A stretch of DNA of 64,000 bases from Longimicrobium terrae. GTDB lineage: Bacteria > Gemmatimonadota > Gemmatimonadetes > Longimicrobiales > Longimicrobiaceae. Positions 1-16,314 of this stretch are shown piece after piece. Location: contig NZ_JACHIA010000013.1 of assembly GCF_014202995.1 (NCBI RefSeq), positions 62,001 to 126,000 on the forward strand. The letters are read 5' to 3'. Under the pieces are notes generated by a model. The model saw only the letters and a program-made list of their open reading frames with translations, did not search any database and was not told where the DNA came from. Position 1 is the first letter of the stretch. Every line of letters starts with the position of its first letter. The translations under genes were made by a program, and so were the position numbers.

Positions 1-33
1 CGCAGGCAGATGCTGCAGCGCGGCAGGCGGTAG
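1..33 (+). CDS. Possible C-terminal tail of an upstream megasynthase gene (partial)
   Basis: The frame starting at base 1 reads RRQMLQRGRR and then stops at 31-33. This short basic tail resembles the basic tail that ends the N4-N6 synthetase (RRDRLRRRR), which also sits just upstream of a PKS gene. The gap to the next start (137 bases) is close to the gap there (127 bases). That parallel is the only reason to prefer this frame. A second frame is open from 3 to a stop at 138-140 and could equally be the end of an upstream gene. The function cannot be read from ten codons. Confidence 0.3.
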   Translation, partial: RRQMLQRGRR

Positions 34-170
34 CCGCCATCGGCAGTGACGGGAACGGGGCGCGGCGTCATCCGCGCACCCCGGTGGAGACACCAATCGG
101 GACAGCGGGCGTGCAGTCGCGCCCCGTCCATCGACCATAGATCGACCGACCGAACCGGAAGGGCACCATC

Positions 171-3100
171 ATGAACGCTGATACCGAACACGACATGGAC
201 GAGACCGGCGGCGCGCCCGAAGTGGCCGTCATCGGCATGTCCGGGCGCTTTCCCGGCGCGGACGATCTGGATGCGTTCTGGCGCAACCTCCGCGACGGCG
301 TGGAGTCGATCCGCACCTTTTCGCCCGACGAGATGCTGGCCGCGGGCGCGCACCCCGACGACCTGGCGAATCCCAACTGGGTCGCCGCCGGGGGGCCGCT
401 GAGCCGCGACGTGGTGGAGGGCTTTGACGCCGCCTTTTTCGGCTACAACCCGCGCGAGGCCGAAACGCTGGAGCCGGGGCACCGCCTGTTTCTGGAATGC
501 TGCTGGGAGGCGCTGGAGAACGGCGGCCAGGATCCCGCGCGCGTGGCCGGAAACGTGGGCGTGTTCGCCGGGGCCGGGGTGCCGCACTACACCGACCACC
601 ACGTGCGCCCCCGCCGCGAGCTGGCGGCAACCGTGGGAGAATTTCAGCTCTTCGTGGGGAGCGGCAAGGACTTCGTCGCCACGCGCACCTCGTACAAGCT
701 GAACCTGCGCGGCCCGTCGGTGAGCGTGCAGACCGGCTGCTCCACCTCGCTGGTCGCCATCCACACCGCCGCGCAGTCGCTGCTGCACGGCGAGTGCGAC
801 TTGGCGCTGGCGGGAGGCGCCAACGTGGTTCCCGCCACCACCGGCTACATGTACGCGCCGGGCGGGATCAGCTCGCCGGACGGGCACTGCCGCGCGTTCG
901 ACGCGGAAGCCGCCGGCACGCTTGTCGGCTCGGGTGTGGGCGCGGTGCTGCTGAAGCGGCTGGATGACGCGGTTCGCGACGGCGACCCCATCCGCGCCGT
1001 GATCAAGGGAAGCGCCATCAACAACGACGGTTCGCTCAAGGTCGCCTTTACCGCGCCGTCGGTGGAAGGGCAGGCCGCCGTGATCCGCGAGGCGCTGGAG
1101 GTGTCCGATGTGGATCCGGAAACCATCCGCTTCGTGGAAGGACACGGCAGCGGAACCGACCTGGGCGACCCCATCGAGATCAGCGCGCTGACGCAGGCCT
1201 TCCGCAGCTGGACGGAGCGCCGCCAGTTCGCCGCGGTGGGGAGCGTAAAGACCAACGTGGGCCACCTGGACGCCGCCGCTGGGGTCGCGGGCTTCATCAA
1301 GGCCGTGCTGGCGGTGGAGAACGGCCAGGTGCCGCCGACCGTACACTTTCAGTCGCCGAGCGCCAAGATCGACTTTGCGTCCAGCCCGTTCTACGTCTCC
1401 GGGCGGCTGGAGCCGTGGGGGATGGACGGGGTGCCGCGCCGCGCGGGCGTCAGCAGCTTCGGCATCGGCGGGACCAACGCGCACGTGGTGATCGAGCAGG
1501 CGCCGGAGCCGGAGGCGTCTCAGTCCCGCCGCGACACGCACCTGCTCGTCCTTTCCGCCCGCACGCCCTCGGCGCTGGATGCCGCGACGGAGCGGCTGGC
1601 GGCGCACCTGCGCGACGCACCGGCCACGTCCATTGCCGACACCGCCTGGACGCTGCAGGCGGGACGTCGCGAGTTCGCCTTCCGGCGGATGCTGGTCGTC
1701 CGCGACGGGGAGGACGCCGCGGAGCTGCTCGCTTCCCGCCACCCGGAGCGGATGCTGACGGCGGCGGTGGAAGACGGGCACCGCTCCGTCGCGTTCCTCT
1801 TTCCCGGCGTGGGCGACCAGTACCCGGGAATGGCGCGCGGCCTGTACGACGCGGAGCCGGTGTTTCGCGCGGAGGTGGACCGCTGCGCGGATCTGCTGGC
1901 GCCGCACCTGGGGCTGGACCTGCGCGAAGTGCTCTTTCCCGCCGGATCCGAGCCGGCCGCGTCCCCCGCGGGCGGGCTGGACTTCCGCGCGATGCTGGCG
2001 GGAAAGGCCGAGCCCGATGCCGCGGCGGAACGCCTGAACCGCACCGAACTCGCGCAGCCGGCGGTGTTCGTCATCGAGTACGCCCTCGCGCGCATGCTGA
2101 TGGCGTGGGGAATCGTTCCCGAAGCCGTGATCGGCCACTCGCTGGGCGAGTACGCGGCGGCCTGCATCGCGGGGATCTTCACCTTGGAAGACGCCTTGGC
2201 GCTCGTCGCGCGGCGCGCGCGGCTGATCGCGGACCTGCCGGGCGGCGCCATGCTGGCCGTGCCGCTCTCGCCGGAGGCGGTTGCGCCCTTCCTTTCCGAT
2301 GGCGTCACCGTGGCGACGGTGAACGCGCCGGCGCTCTGCGTGGTCGCGGGGACGGCGGCGGGGGTGGAAGCGGTCCGCGCGCGGCTGGAAAGGGCGGGGC
2401 ACGCGGCCCGTCCGCTCGCCGCGACGCACGCCTTTCACTCGCCGATGATGGACGCGGCGGTGGAGCCGGTGCAGCGGCTGGTGGCGGGATTCCGCCTGCG
2501 CCGCCCGCGCATTCCCATGGCCAGCAACGTCACGGGAACGTGGATCACCGACGCGGAGGCCACGGACGCGGGCTACTGGGCCCGCCACACGCGCGAGCCG
2601 GTGCGCTTTGACCGCGGGATGGGCGAAGTGCTGCGCGGGGCGGGAAGGGTGCTGGTGGAGGTGGGCCCGGGGCAGACGCTGTCTACCTTTGTGCGCCAGC
2701 GCGCGGACAGCGGCGGCGTCGCCGTCATTCCCACCCTGCGCTATCCGTACGACCGCACGGCGGACGAGGGCTTTCTGCTGGGCGCGCTCGGACGGCTGTG
2801 GCTGGCCGGGCTGACGCCAGACTGGGCCGCCTTTCACGACGGCGAGCGCCTGCGCCGCATTCCGCTCCCCACCTATCCGTGGGAGCGCGAACGCTACTTC
2901 ATCGACCCGCTGCGCGCGGACGAGCAGGAGGAGGAGCGCACCGTTTCCGGACGCCGGCCGAACCCGGCGGAGTGGCTGTACGTCCCCTCGTGGCGCCGCA
3001 CCGCCGCGCCGCGTCCCGCCGTGTCGTCCACGGCGGAAACGGTGCTGCTGTTCGCCGACGGCGACGCGGTGTCCGCGGGCGTCCTGGCCGGGCTGCGGGC

Positions 3101-4733
3101 GCACGGGCGGACGGTGACGGTCGTGCGCCCCGGCGCGGCGTTCGCGCCGGCGGAGGACGGCTACACGCTCCGTCCCGCCTCGCGCGAGGACCTGCGCCAC
3201 CTGGCCGACGCGATGGGGACAGACGCGGCCCCGCGCACCGTGTTGTACCTGTGGCCGCTGGCGGGAGACGGCGCGGACCGCGGGCTGGTGGGCGCCCTGG
3301 CGGTGGCCGACGCGTTCGGCCGCGGGGCGGAAACGGCGTTCGTGGCGGTGACCTCCGGCGCGGCGGAGGTCGCGTCCGGTGACCGCGTGGATCCCGCGCG
3401 CGCCGCCCTGCTCGGCGGCCTGGCCGCGGTGCCGGGCGAGTATCCGGCCGTCACCGTCCGCATCGTGGACGTTGACCACGCCGCGGCGGAATCCGAATCG
3501 GACGGGCGGGCCCTCGGCCGGCGCGTCGCGGCGGAGGCGCTGGCGGGAACGGAGCGCCTGGTGGCACTCCGGGGCCGCCACCGCTGGGCGCGCGCCTACG
3601 AATCCATCCGTTCCGGAATGACCGAGGTGTCGCCGGTCCGCTCCGGAGGGGCCTACCTGTTCATCGGCGGGCTGCGCGGGCGCAACGGCATGCTGGCCGA
3701 GCACCTGGTGCGCGTGCACGGCGCACGGATCGCCGTCATCGACCCGGTTCTTCCCCACCGCGGCGGCTGGGACGCCATGGTGGCGGCCCGTCTTCCCGAG
3801 GATCCCACCCGCGGGCAGATCGAACTGATCCGCCGTCTGGAAGCAGACGGTGGCAACATTGTCCCAATTCAGGCGATCCCCTCGGAACTGGACCACCTGC
3901 ACACCGCTTTCCGCCATATTGAGGAGCAATTCGGAACGCTGCACGGAATCGTGTTCGCGCCGTTCGGATACGACTCGGCGGACCCGGTGGCGGTTTCGGA
4001 GATGCGCGTGGCCGCGTGGGAAACCCGGATGGGCTTTCTTTCCGCCGAGCTGAGGACGGTGGCGCAGGCGATCGGCGACCGCGTGCTGGACTTCGTGGTC
4101 GTGGAATCGTCGATGGCCCCCGTCCTGGGCGGCGTGGGCGTGGTGGATGCCTCGGCGGCCAACGCGGCGGTGGATGCCTTTGCCGCTGGGCAGGCCGAAG
4201 CCGCCACCCCGTGGACATCCGCCGGGTGGGACAAGTGGTCCGTCGAGGGCTCCGCGGACTACGGCATCCACGCGCACGAGGCGGCGACGGCGTTTGAGCA
4301 CCTGCTGACGGTTGCGGGCGAGCCGAACGTTCTGATCGCCACCGGAGATCCCGCGCGGCGGCTGGAAGAGGCAGCCCGCGCACCCAGGGGCGGTCCCGCG
4401 TCGGGTGGATCGTACGCGCGGCCGCAGCTGGCGACGGAGTACCACGCGCCGGGGAACGTGGTGGAGCAGACCATCGCCGAGATGTGGGAGGAACTGCTCG
4501 GGATTTCGCCCATCGGCGTGCACGACGACTTCTTTGCGCTGGGCGGGCACTCGCTTCTGGCCACGCAGATCATCTCCCGCTGCCGCGACACGCTGGGGCT
4601 GGAACTGCCGCTCAAGACCATCTTCGAGGCGCCGACCATCGCGCGCTTCGCCGCCCTGGTGGAAGACGCGCTGGTGGCGGAAATCGAAGGGATGTCGGAC
4701 GAGGAAGCCTTGGCGCTGGCGGGAAGCGCCTGA
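171..4733 (+). CDS. Type I polyketide synthase module P1: KS-AT-inactive KR-ACP
   Basis: 1520-residue modular PKS that would add one malonate unit to an acyl chain delivered from upstream. The ketosynthase (about 15-440) keeps its catalytic triad: Cys190 in QTGCSTSLVA, His325 in EGHGSGT and His365 in NVGHLD. The acyltransferase (about 590-890) has GHSLGE with Ser657 and HAFH at 753-756, the malonyl-CoA pattern. A ketoreductase-like fold (about 1155-1400) is degenerate. Its nucleotide loop reads GGLRGRNG, and alignment on Ser1314 puts Ala1327 where the catalytic Tyr belongs, so the beta-keto group should remain. The ACP carries Ser1462 in GGHSLLA. The C-terminal tail (AEIEGMSDEEALALAGSA) closely matches that of P2 and is a likely docking segment. 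The N-terminus is acidic, as in P2. The start is chosen for a GGAAGGG Shine-Dalgarno at 157-163. No loading domain is present, so the chain must begin outside this window. Confidence 0.95.
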   Translation: MNADTEHDMDETGGAPEVAVIGMSGRFPGADDLDAFWRNLRDGVESIRTFSPDEMLAAGAHPDDLANPNWVAAGGPLSRDVVEGFDAAFFGYNPREAETLEPGHRLFLECCWEALENGGQDPARVAGNVGVFAGAGVPHYTDHHVRPRRELAATVGEFQLFVGSGKDFVATRTSYKLNLRGPSVSVQTGCSTSLVAIHTAAQSLLHGECDLALAGGANVVPATTGYMYAPGGISSPDGHCRAFDAEAAGTLVGSGVGAVLLKRLDDAVRDGDPIRAVIKGSAINNDGSLKVAFTAPSVEGQAAVIREALEVSDVDPETIRFVEGHGSGTDLGDPIEISALTQAFRSWTERRQFAAVGSVKTNVGHLDAAAGVAGFIKAVLAVENGQVPPTVHFQSPSAKIDFASSPFYVSGRLEPWGMDGVPRRAGVSSFGIGGTNAHVVIEQAPEPEASQSRRDTHLLVLSARTPSALDAATERLAAHLRDAPATSIADTAWTLQAGRREFAFRRMLVVRDGEDAAELLASRHPERMLTAAVEDGHRSVAFLFPGVGDQYPGMARGLYDAEPVFRAEVDRCADLLAPHLGLDLREVLFPAGSEPAASPAGGLDFRAMLAGKAEPDAAAERLNRTELAQPAVFVIEYALARMLMAWGIVPEAVIGHSLGEYAAACIAGIFTLEDALALVARRARLIADLPGGAMLAVPLSPEAVAPFLSDGVTVATVNAPALCVVAGTAAGVEAVRARLERAGHAARPLAATHAFHSPMMDAAVEPVQRLVAGFRLRRPRIPMASNVTGTWITDAEATDAGYWARHTREPVRFDRGMGEVLRGAGRVLVEVGPGQTLSTFVRQRADSGGVAVIPTLRYPYDRTADEGFLLGALGRLWLAGLTPDWAAFHDGERLRRIPLPTYPWERERYFIDPLRADEQEEERTVSGRRPNPAEWLYVPSWRRTAAPRPAVSSTAETVLLFADGDAVSAGVLAGLRAHGRTVTVVRPGAAFAPAEDGYTLRPASREDLRHLADAMGTDAAPRTVLYLWPLAGDGADRGLVGALAVADAFGRGAETAFVAVTSGAAEVASGDRVDPARAALLGGLAAVPGEYPAVTVRIVDVDHAAAESESDGRALGRRVAAEALAGTERLVALRGRHRWARAYESIRSGMTEVSPVRSGGAYLFIGGLRGRNGMLAEHLVRVHGARIAVIDPVLPHRGGWDAMVAARLPEDPTRGQIELIRRLEADGGNIVPIQAIPSELDHLHTAFRHIEEQFGTLHGIVFAPFGYDSADPVAVSEMRVAAWETRMGFLSAELRTVAQAIGDRVLDFVVVESSMAPVLGGVGVVDASAANAAVDAFAAGQAEAATPWTSAGWDKWSVEGSADYGIHAHEAATAFEHLLTVAGEPNVLIATGDPARRLEEAARAPRGGPASGGSYARPQLATEYHAPGNVVEQTIAEMWEELLGISPIGVHDDFFALGGHSLLATQIISRCRDTLGLELPLKTIFEAPTIARFAALVEDALVAEIEGMSDEEALALAGSA

Positions 4734-4739
4734 CGGGAA

Positions 4740-4775
4740 GTGCGTGAGTGCGTGAGTGCGGGGTGCGTGAGTGCG
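4740..4775 (+). repeat. Imperfect GTGCGTGA tandem repeat
   Basis: Four copies of GTGCGTGA, the third and fourth separated by a G-rich insertion, begin seven bases after the P1 stop codon. The run lies in the 226-base spacer before the N1 gene. No function is visible. It looks like a low-complexity spacer repeat. Confidence 0.7.
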
Positions 4776-4784
4776 CGCCCCGCG

Positions 4785-4809
4785 CCGGCCTCTCCTCCGG
4801 GGAGGCCGG
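4785..4809 (+). other. GC-rich hairpin in the P1-N1 spacer
   Basis: CCGGCCTC (4785-4792) pairs perfectly with GAGGCCGG (4802-4809) around a 9-base loop, with no U-tract after it. A second, smaller hairpin (CTTCCGG/CCGGAAG) follows near 4904-4923. Neither has the form of a classical terminator. Similar hairpins occur in most other gaps of this gene cluster. Confidence 0.55.
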
Positions 4810-4959
4810 GGTGGATGGCGGGCGGACGGCGTCACACGGAATCCGCCACGCGGGTGAGAGATCGGACGAGAGCGCCGCACTCGTTTTCAGACAGGCAGAC
4901 ACGTCTTCCGGCACCTTCCGGAAGAGCGGACGGCACCGACGCGACATCAGATTCAGGGA

Positions 4960-7900
4960 ATGAGCAACCAGACTTCCGCGCGCCCCAGCGACCGCCTTTC
5001 CGAAGCCCAGCGCCTGCTTCTTCAGAGGCGGCTGGCCGGACAGGTGAAGCCCGCCAACTCCCGCGGCGCCATCACGCGCCGGGGCGGCGGGCCCGTGCAT
5101 CCCATGTCGTGGGCGCAGGAACGGCTGTGGTACCTCGACCAGCTCGAGCCCGGCAATCCGTTCTACAACATCCCCATCGCGTCGCTGGTTTCCGCGCGGC
5201 TGGACGTGGCCGTCCTGGAGCGCACGCTGACGGAAATCGTGCGGCGGCATGAGGGGCTGCGTACCGTTTTCCGCCTCGTGGACGGCCAGCCCAAGCAGAT
5301 CGTGCAGCCGGCGTATCCCATCTCGGTCGAGATCGAAGAGATGCGCGGCCCCAACGGCGAGGCGGCGCAGGAAGACGTAATCCGCCAGCGGGTGAGCGAA
5401 GAGGGCGGCCGCACCTTTGACCTGGCCGCCGGCCCGCTGATGCGCGCCAAGCTGCTGCGCGTTTCGGACGCGGACTACGCGCTGGTGATCGTGGTGCACC
5501 ACATCGTCACCGACGGGTGGAGCATGCCCATCATCACCCGCGAACTGGACGAACTGTACGGTGCGTTCGTGCAGGGGCTCCCCTCGCCGCTTCCCGAGCT
5601 GGAGATCCAGTACGCGGACTATTCGGCGTGGCAGCGCGAGTACCTGACGGGAGATACGCTGCAGCGGCAGGTGGACTACTGGCGCGGCCACATGGAGGGC
5701 GCCCCCACGCTGGAGCTGCCGTCGGACCGGCCGCGCCCCCCCGTGCAGACGCACCGCGGCGCCATCCACCGCTTCGTGTGGAACGCGGCGCTCACCGACC
5801 GGCTGCGGGAGCTGGGCGTGCGCACCGGCTCGTCCATGAACATGCTGATCATGACGGGCTACTACCTGATGCTGCACCGGTACAGCGGCCAGGACGACAT
5901 CGTGGTGGGCACCCTGCTGGGCAACCGCAACCGGGCCGAAACGGAGCCGGTGGTGGGATTTTTCGTGAACTCCGCGCCCATCCGGGTGCGTCTGCGTCCG
6001 GAAATGTCCTTTCTCGACCTGGCGGCGCAGGTGCGCACGGCGGTGCTGGACGGCGACGCGCACCAGGACCTGCCGTTCGACCGCATCGTGGACGCGGTGA
6101 CCTCGGAGCGCGACCCGTCGCGGAATCCGCTGTTCCAGGTCATGTACTTTCATCACACGTTCGTCAGGAACCTGCATCACAAGGAGCACAGCGAGGTCGG
6201 CAGCGGGCTGAACATCCGCGCGCTGTTCCAGGAAACCGGCGTTTCCCTCGTGGATACGCACGCCACCAAGTTCGACCAGACCTTCGCCACGCTGGAGATG
6301 AACGGCCAGCTGGCCAACATGGTGGAGTACTCGTCGGACCTGTGGGATCCCGCCACGATGGCGCGGATGCTGGACCACGTGCGTGTGCTGCTGGAGTCGG
6401 CCTGCGACCGCCCGGACGCACCGATCGCGACACTGCCGATCACGTCGGATGAGGAGCGCCGGCAGCTGCTGGCCTGGGGCACCGGCCCGGAATCCACTTC
6501 GCAAGCCGCCACCGTGGTCGCGCTGCTGGATGAACGGGCGGACGCGGCGCCCCACGCCCCCGCGGTGGAGTACGCGGATGCGCGCCTCACCTATGCCGAC
6601 CTGCGCGCGCAGATGGACGGCATCGCCCGCGGGCTCGCGGGGATGGGCGTCCGCTCCGGCGACCGCGTGGGACTGCTGACCGGGCAGTCGGCGCGGATGG
6701 TGGCGGTCCTGGGTGGAATCCTGAAGGCGGGCGCGTCGGTGGTGCCGCTGGATCCCGAGTACCCCACGGACCGCCTGGCCTTCATGGTGGAGGATTCCGG
6801 CGTCCGTCTGGTGCTGGGCACCGGAGACCCGCTTGCCGCCTTTGCCGCGCGGGGCACCGCCACGGTGGACGTGACCGATGCGGTCGCGTTCGCGGCGGGA
6901 GATGACATCCCGCTTCCCGCCGCCCCCGGGCCGGATGCGGAGGCGTACATCATCTACACCTCCGGAAGCACCGGGCGCCCCAAGGGGGTGCGGCTCACGC
7001 ACCGCGGCGTGGTGCGCACCGTCCACCAGCCGGATTACGTCACCCTCGGCGCCACGGACCGCGTCGCCCAGTCGGCGAACCTGTCGTTCGATGCGTCCAT
7101 CTTCGAGGTGTGGGCGCCGCTGGTGAACGGCGCCTGCTCGGTGGGGGTGGACCGCGACGTGTTGCTGGATACGGCGGCGTACGCATCCGCCCTCCGCCAG
7201 CGCGGGATCACGCACGCCTTCATCACCACGCAGCTCTTCAACCGCCACGTCCGGCAGATGCCGGAGATCTTCGCGCCGCTGGCGGCCGTGCTCTTCGGCG
7301 GCGAGCAGGTGGACGCGGACGCGGTGCGCATCTGCCTGCGCGGCGGCGCGCCGGGCCGGCTGCTGCACATGTACGGTCCCTCCGAGGACACGGTATACGC
7401 CACCGCCCATCACGTCACCGCGGTGGATGACGACGCGGCCACCGTCCCCATCGGCCGCCCGATTGCCGCCACGCGCGCGTACGTGCTGGACGCGCACGGC
7501 CTGCTGTGCGGGATCGGCGTTCCCGGCGAACTGTACGTCGCCGGGGAAGGCGTCGCGGCGGGATACGTGGGGCGCCCGGAGCTGACCGCGGAGCGCTTCG
7601 CCGTCGATCCGTTCGCCGCGGACGGATCGCGGATGTACCGCACCGGCGACCGCGTGCGCTGGCTGGAGAACGGCACCCTGGAGTTCATGGGGCGCGAGGA
7701 CGACCAGGTGAAGGTGCGCGGATTCCGCATCGAGCCGGGCGAGGTGGAAGCGGCGCTGCGGGCGCACGAACTCGTCCGCGAGGCGTTCGTCCATGCGCCG
7801 CGCCAGCCGGGCGGCGAGCGCCGGCTGGTGGCGTACGTGGCGGGAGAGGATGGAGACACGCTGGAGGCCGCCGATTTCCGCACGTTCCTGCGGACGCGGC

Positions 7901-9705
7901 TGCCGGACTACATGGTCCCCTCCGTCTTCGTGGCGCTGGATGCGCTTCCGCTGACGCCGAACGGCAAGGTGGACCGCAAGCGCCTTCCCGATGCCGACAC
8001 CGTGCGGACGGAGCGGGCCGCTACCGCCGCCGCTGCGGGCGGCGTGGACGCGCCGCGTGACGAGGCGGAGCGCGTGCTGTGCGAGCTGTGGGCAGAGGTG
8101 CTGCGGCTGGAGCACGTGGGCATTCACGACAACTTCTTCGCGCTCGGCGGCGACAGCATCCTTTCCATCCAGATCATCGCGCGGGCGGCGCAGCGCGGCG
8201 TTCGCGTGACGCCCCGGCAGATGTTCATCCACCAGACGGTGGCGGAGCTGGCCGCCGTGGCCGCGGCGGCGCAGGAGCCCCTGGCGGAGCAGGACGTGGT
8301 GGCGGGACCCCTTCCGCTGACCCCGGTGCAGCGCTGGTTCCTGGGGCAGGAGCTGCCGGACCCCGCGCACTTCAACCTCGCGCTGCTGCTGGAGATGCGC
8401 GATGTGTCGCGCGCGGAGGACGTGCAGGCCGCGGTGGCCGCGGTGATGGCGCACCACGACGCGCTGCGCCTCCGTTTCCGCCGCGGCGAGCAGGGCTGGA
8501 CGGCGGAAAACGCGGGGGTGGATGGTCCGCTCCCCTTTGAGCGCATCGACCTGAGCGCCGTTCCCGCGGATCGCGTGGACGACGAAGTGGCCGCCCGCGC
8601 CTCCGCGCTGCAGACGTCGCTGGACCTGGCGGACGGGCCGCTGGTGCGCTTCGCCCTGCTGGACCTGGGCGCCGGGCGCGCGTCGCGGCTCCTGATGATT
8701 GCCCACCACCTGGTGGTGGACGCCATCTCCCTGGGGCTGCTGATGGCGGATCTGGAGTCGGCCTACCGCCAGATCGCCCGCGGGGCGGAGGTCCGCCTTC
8801 CCGCCAAGACCACCTCTTTCCGCCAGTGGGCGGAAACGCTGGAAGCGCATGCCCGTTCCGCCGCCGCCGGGGACGAACTCCCGTTCTGGACCTCGCAGGG
8901 CGGGGCGTCCGCGCTGCCGCGGGACGGCGAGGGCAAAAACACGGAAGCCGCCGCGGAGCGCATCACCGTGCAGCTGGACGAGGAGCAGACGCGCGCGCTG
9001 CTGCAGGAGGTGCCCCCCGTGTACGGAACGCAGATCAACGACGCGCTGCTGGCCGCGCTGGCGATGGCGTTTCACGCGTGGACGGGTGCCGGAGACCTGC
9101 GCATCGACCTGGAGGGCCACGGCCGCGAGGACCTGTTCGAGGGGGTGGACCTGTCGCGCACGGCCGGGTGGTTCACCGCCATCTACCCGGTCCGCCTTGC
9201 GCTTCCCGCCACGGGTGATCCCGGCGACACGCTCAAGTCGGTCAAGGAGCAGCTGCGCGCCGTTCCTTCGCGCGGCCTGGGCTACGGCCTGCTGCGCTGG
9301 ATGGCGGACGAGGAGACGCGCCGCACCCTTGCCGCCATCCCCGCGCCCGAGGTGAGCTTCAACTACCTGGGGCAGATGGACGGCGGCGCCGCGGGCGAAT
9401 CTCTCTTTACGCAGCTGCACGCGGACGTGGGCCCCACCCGCGGGCCGGCGGGCGCGCGCTCGCACCTGATCGGGGTGGACGCGCTGGTGGCGGAGGGGAG
9501 GCTGCACGTGACCTGGGCCTTTGCGCCGGGCGTGCACCGGCCGGAAACGGTGGAGCGCCTGGCCGCCGGCTACCTGGACGCGCTGCGGACGCTGATCGCG
9601 CACTGCCGCGACCCGCAGGCAGGCGGCTTCACGCCCTCCGACTTCGACCTCGCCGGGCTGGACCAGGGCGGGCTGGACGCGCTGATGGCGCAGCTCGGCG
9701 GGTGA
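4960..9705 (+). CDS. NRPS module N1: C-A-PCP-E, predicted to add a D-configured Ile-like residue
   Basis: 1581-residue synthetase directly after PKS module P1. The condensation domain (about 45-475) has HHIVTDG at 180-186. It carries YFHHTFVR at 396-403 and an EIEEMR segment, which recur only in the other post-PKS condensation domain (N7). The adenylation domain has YTSGSTG from residue 666. Pocket residues read by eye are DAFFLGMVYK, nearest the Ile code DGFFLGVVYK, so a branched aliphatic residue is likely. The carrier domain has the GGDSI form (Ser1066) typical before epimerases. The epimerization domain follows from about 1116, with HH at 1249-1250 and Asp1254, and a GHGRE motif. The N-terminal segment [15 protein letters not shown] matches that of N7 and probably docks the PKS tail. 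The start has only a weak Shine-Dalgarno (AGGGA directly abutting the ATG), but the N-terminus aligns with N7. Confidence 0.95.
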   Translation: MSNQTSARPSDRLSEAQRLLLQRRLAGQVKPANSRGAITRRGGGPVHPMSWAQERLWYLDQLEPGNPFYNIPIASLVSARLDVAVLERTLTEIVRRHEGLRTVFRLVDGQPKQIVQPAYPISVEIEEMRGPNGEAAQEDVIRQRVSEEGGRTFDLAAGPLMRAKLLRVSDADYALVIVVHHIVTDGWSMPIITRELDELYGAFVQGLPSPLPELEIQYADYSAWQREYLTGDTLQRQVDYWRGHMEGAPTLELPSDRPRPPVQTHRGAIHRFVWNAALTDRLRELGVRTGSSMNMLIMTGYYLMLHRYSGQDDIVVGTLLGNRNRAETEPVVGFFVNSAPIRVRLRPEMSFLDLAAQVRTAVLDGDAHQDLPFDRIVDAVTSERDPSRNPLFQVMYFHHTFVRNLHHKEHSEVGSGLNIRALFQETGVSLVDTHATKFDQTFATLEMNGQLANMVEYSSDLWDPATMARMLDHVRVLLESACDRPDAPIATLPITSDEERRQLLAWGTGPESTSQAATVVALLDERADAAPHAPAVEYADARLTYADLRAQMDGIARGLAGMGVRSGDRVGLLTGQSARMVAVLGGILKAGASVVPLDPEYPTDRLAFMVEDSGVRLVLGTGDPLAAFAARGTATVDVTDAVAFAAGDDIPLPAAPGPDAEAYIIYTSGSTGRPKGVRLTHRGVVRTVHQPDYVTLGATDRVAQSANLSFDASIFEVWAPLVNGACSVGVDRDVLLDTAAYASALRQRGITHAFITTQLFNRHVRQMPEIFAPLAAVLFGGEQVDADAVRICLRGGAPGRLLHMYGPSEDTVYATAHHVTAVDDDAATVPIGRPIAATRAYVLDAHGLLCGIGVPGELYVAGEGVAAGYVGRPELTAERFAVDPFAADGSRMYRTGDRVRWLENGTLEFMGREDDQVKVRGFRIEPGEVEAALRAHELVREAFVHAPRQPGGERRLVAYVAGEDGDTLEAADFRTFLRTRLPDYMVPSVFVALDALPLTPNGKVDRKRLPDADTVRTERAATAAAAGGVDAPRDEAERVLCELWAEVLRLEHVGIHDNFFALGGDSILSIQIIARAAQRGVRVTPRQMFIHQTVAELAAVAAAAQEPLAEQDVVAGPLPLTPVQRWFLGQELPDPAHFNLALLLEMRDVSRAEDVQAAVAAVMAHHDALRLRFRRGEQGWTAENAGVDGPLPFERIDLSAVPADRVDDEVAARASALQTSLDLADGPLVRFALLDLGAGRASRLLMIAHHLVVDAISLGLLMADLESAYRQIARGAEVRLPAKTTSFRQWAETLEAHARSAAAGDELPFWTSQGGASALPRDGEGKNTEAAAERITVQLDEEQTRALLQEVPPVYGTQINDALLAALAMAFHAWTGAGDLRIDLEGHGREDLFEGVDLSRTAGWFTAIYPVRLALPATGDPGDTLKSVKEQLRAVPSRGLGYGLLRWMADEETRRTLAAIPAPEVSFNYLGQMDGGAAGESLFTQLHADVGPTRGPAGARSHLIGVDALVAEGRLHVTWAFAPGVHRPETVERLAAGYLDALRTLIAHCRDPQAGGFTPSDFDLAGLDQGGLDALMAQLGG
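8305..9690 (+). other. Epimerization domain of module N1
   Basis: This is the only epimerization domain in the window. It begins at the PLTPVQRWF segment after the GGDSI carrier domain, has the HHLVVDA active-site motif (His1249, His1250, Asp1254), a GHGRE stretch and a late FNYLGQMDG motif. It should convert the N1-bound residue to the D form. The next protein starts with a D-type condensation domain, which agrees with this. Confidence 0.9.
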
Positions 9706-9720
9706 CGGAAACCGGATGAT

Positions 9721-9752
9721 CGCGATCCGCCCGGGGGCCGGGGCGGATCGCG
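9721..9752 (+). other. Perfect 12-bp hairpin in the N1-N2 spacer
   Basis: CGCGATCCGCCC (9721-9732) pairs with GGGCGGATCGCG (9741-9752) around an 8-base G-rich loop, 15 bases after the N1 stop. There is no U-tract, so it is a poor intrinsic terminator. It could be an attenuation, pausing or RNA-stability element. The remaining 177 bases up to the N2 start hold nothing else I recognise. Confidence 0.6.
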
Positions 9753-9929
9753 CGGCGGCATAGCCGGATTCTACGGGGCAGGGCCGCCGCCCACGCCGGC
9801 GGCACGGACGGTTGCGGACGATAATCGCCGGATTGGACAGAACGGGACGCGCGGTTCGGGTCATCCACCACGACTGCTCCCCATCGAACAAGAACCTTTT
9901 CCAGCCGCATGCGGCCGGAATCAAGAACG

Positions 9930-16307
<6,378 letters not shown>

Positions 16308-16314
16308 GGCAACG

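Noticed and set aside
171-1500. Idea that the P1 ketosynthase is inactive because its active site reads TGCSTS and EGHGSGT
   Set aside because: Cys190, His325 and His365 are all present; the changed neighbours are small residues next to intact catalytic positions.
4612-9924. Very long open frame on the - strand opposite N1 (1770 codons); similar ones lie opposite N2-N12
   Set aside because: These are antisense shadows of high-GC coding DNA. Their translations are His/Arg/Gly-rich with no domain signatures, while the + strand has complete catalytic motifs throughout.
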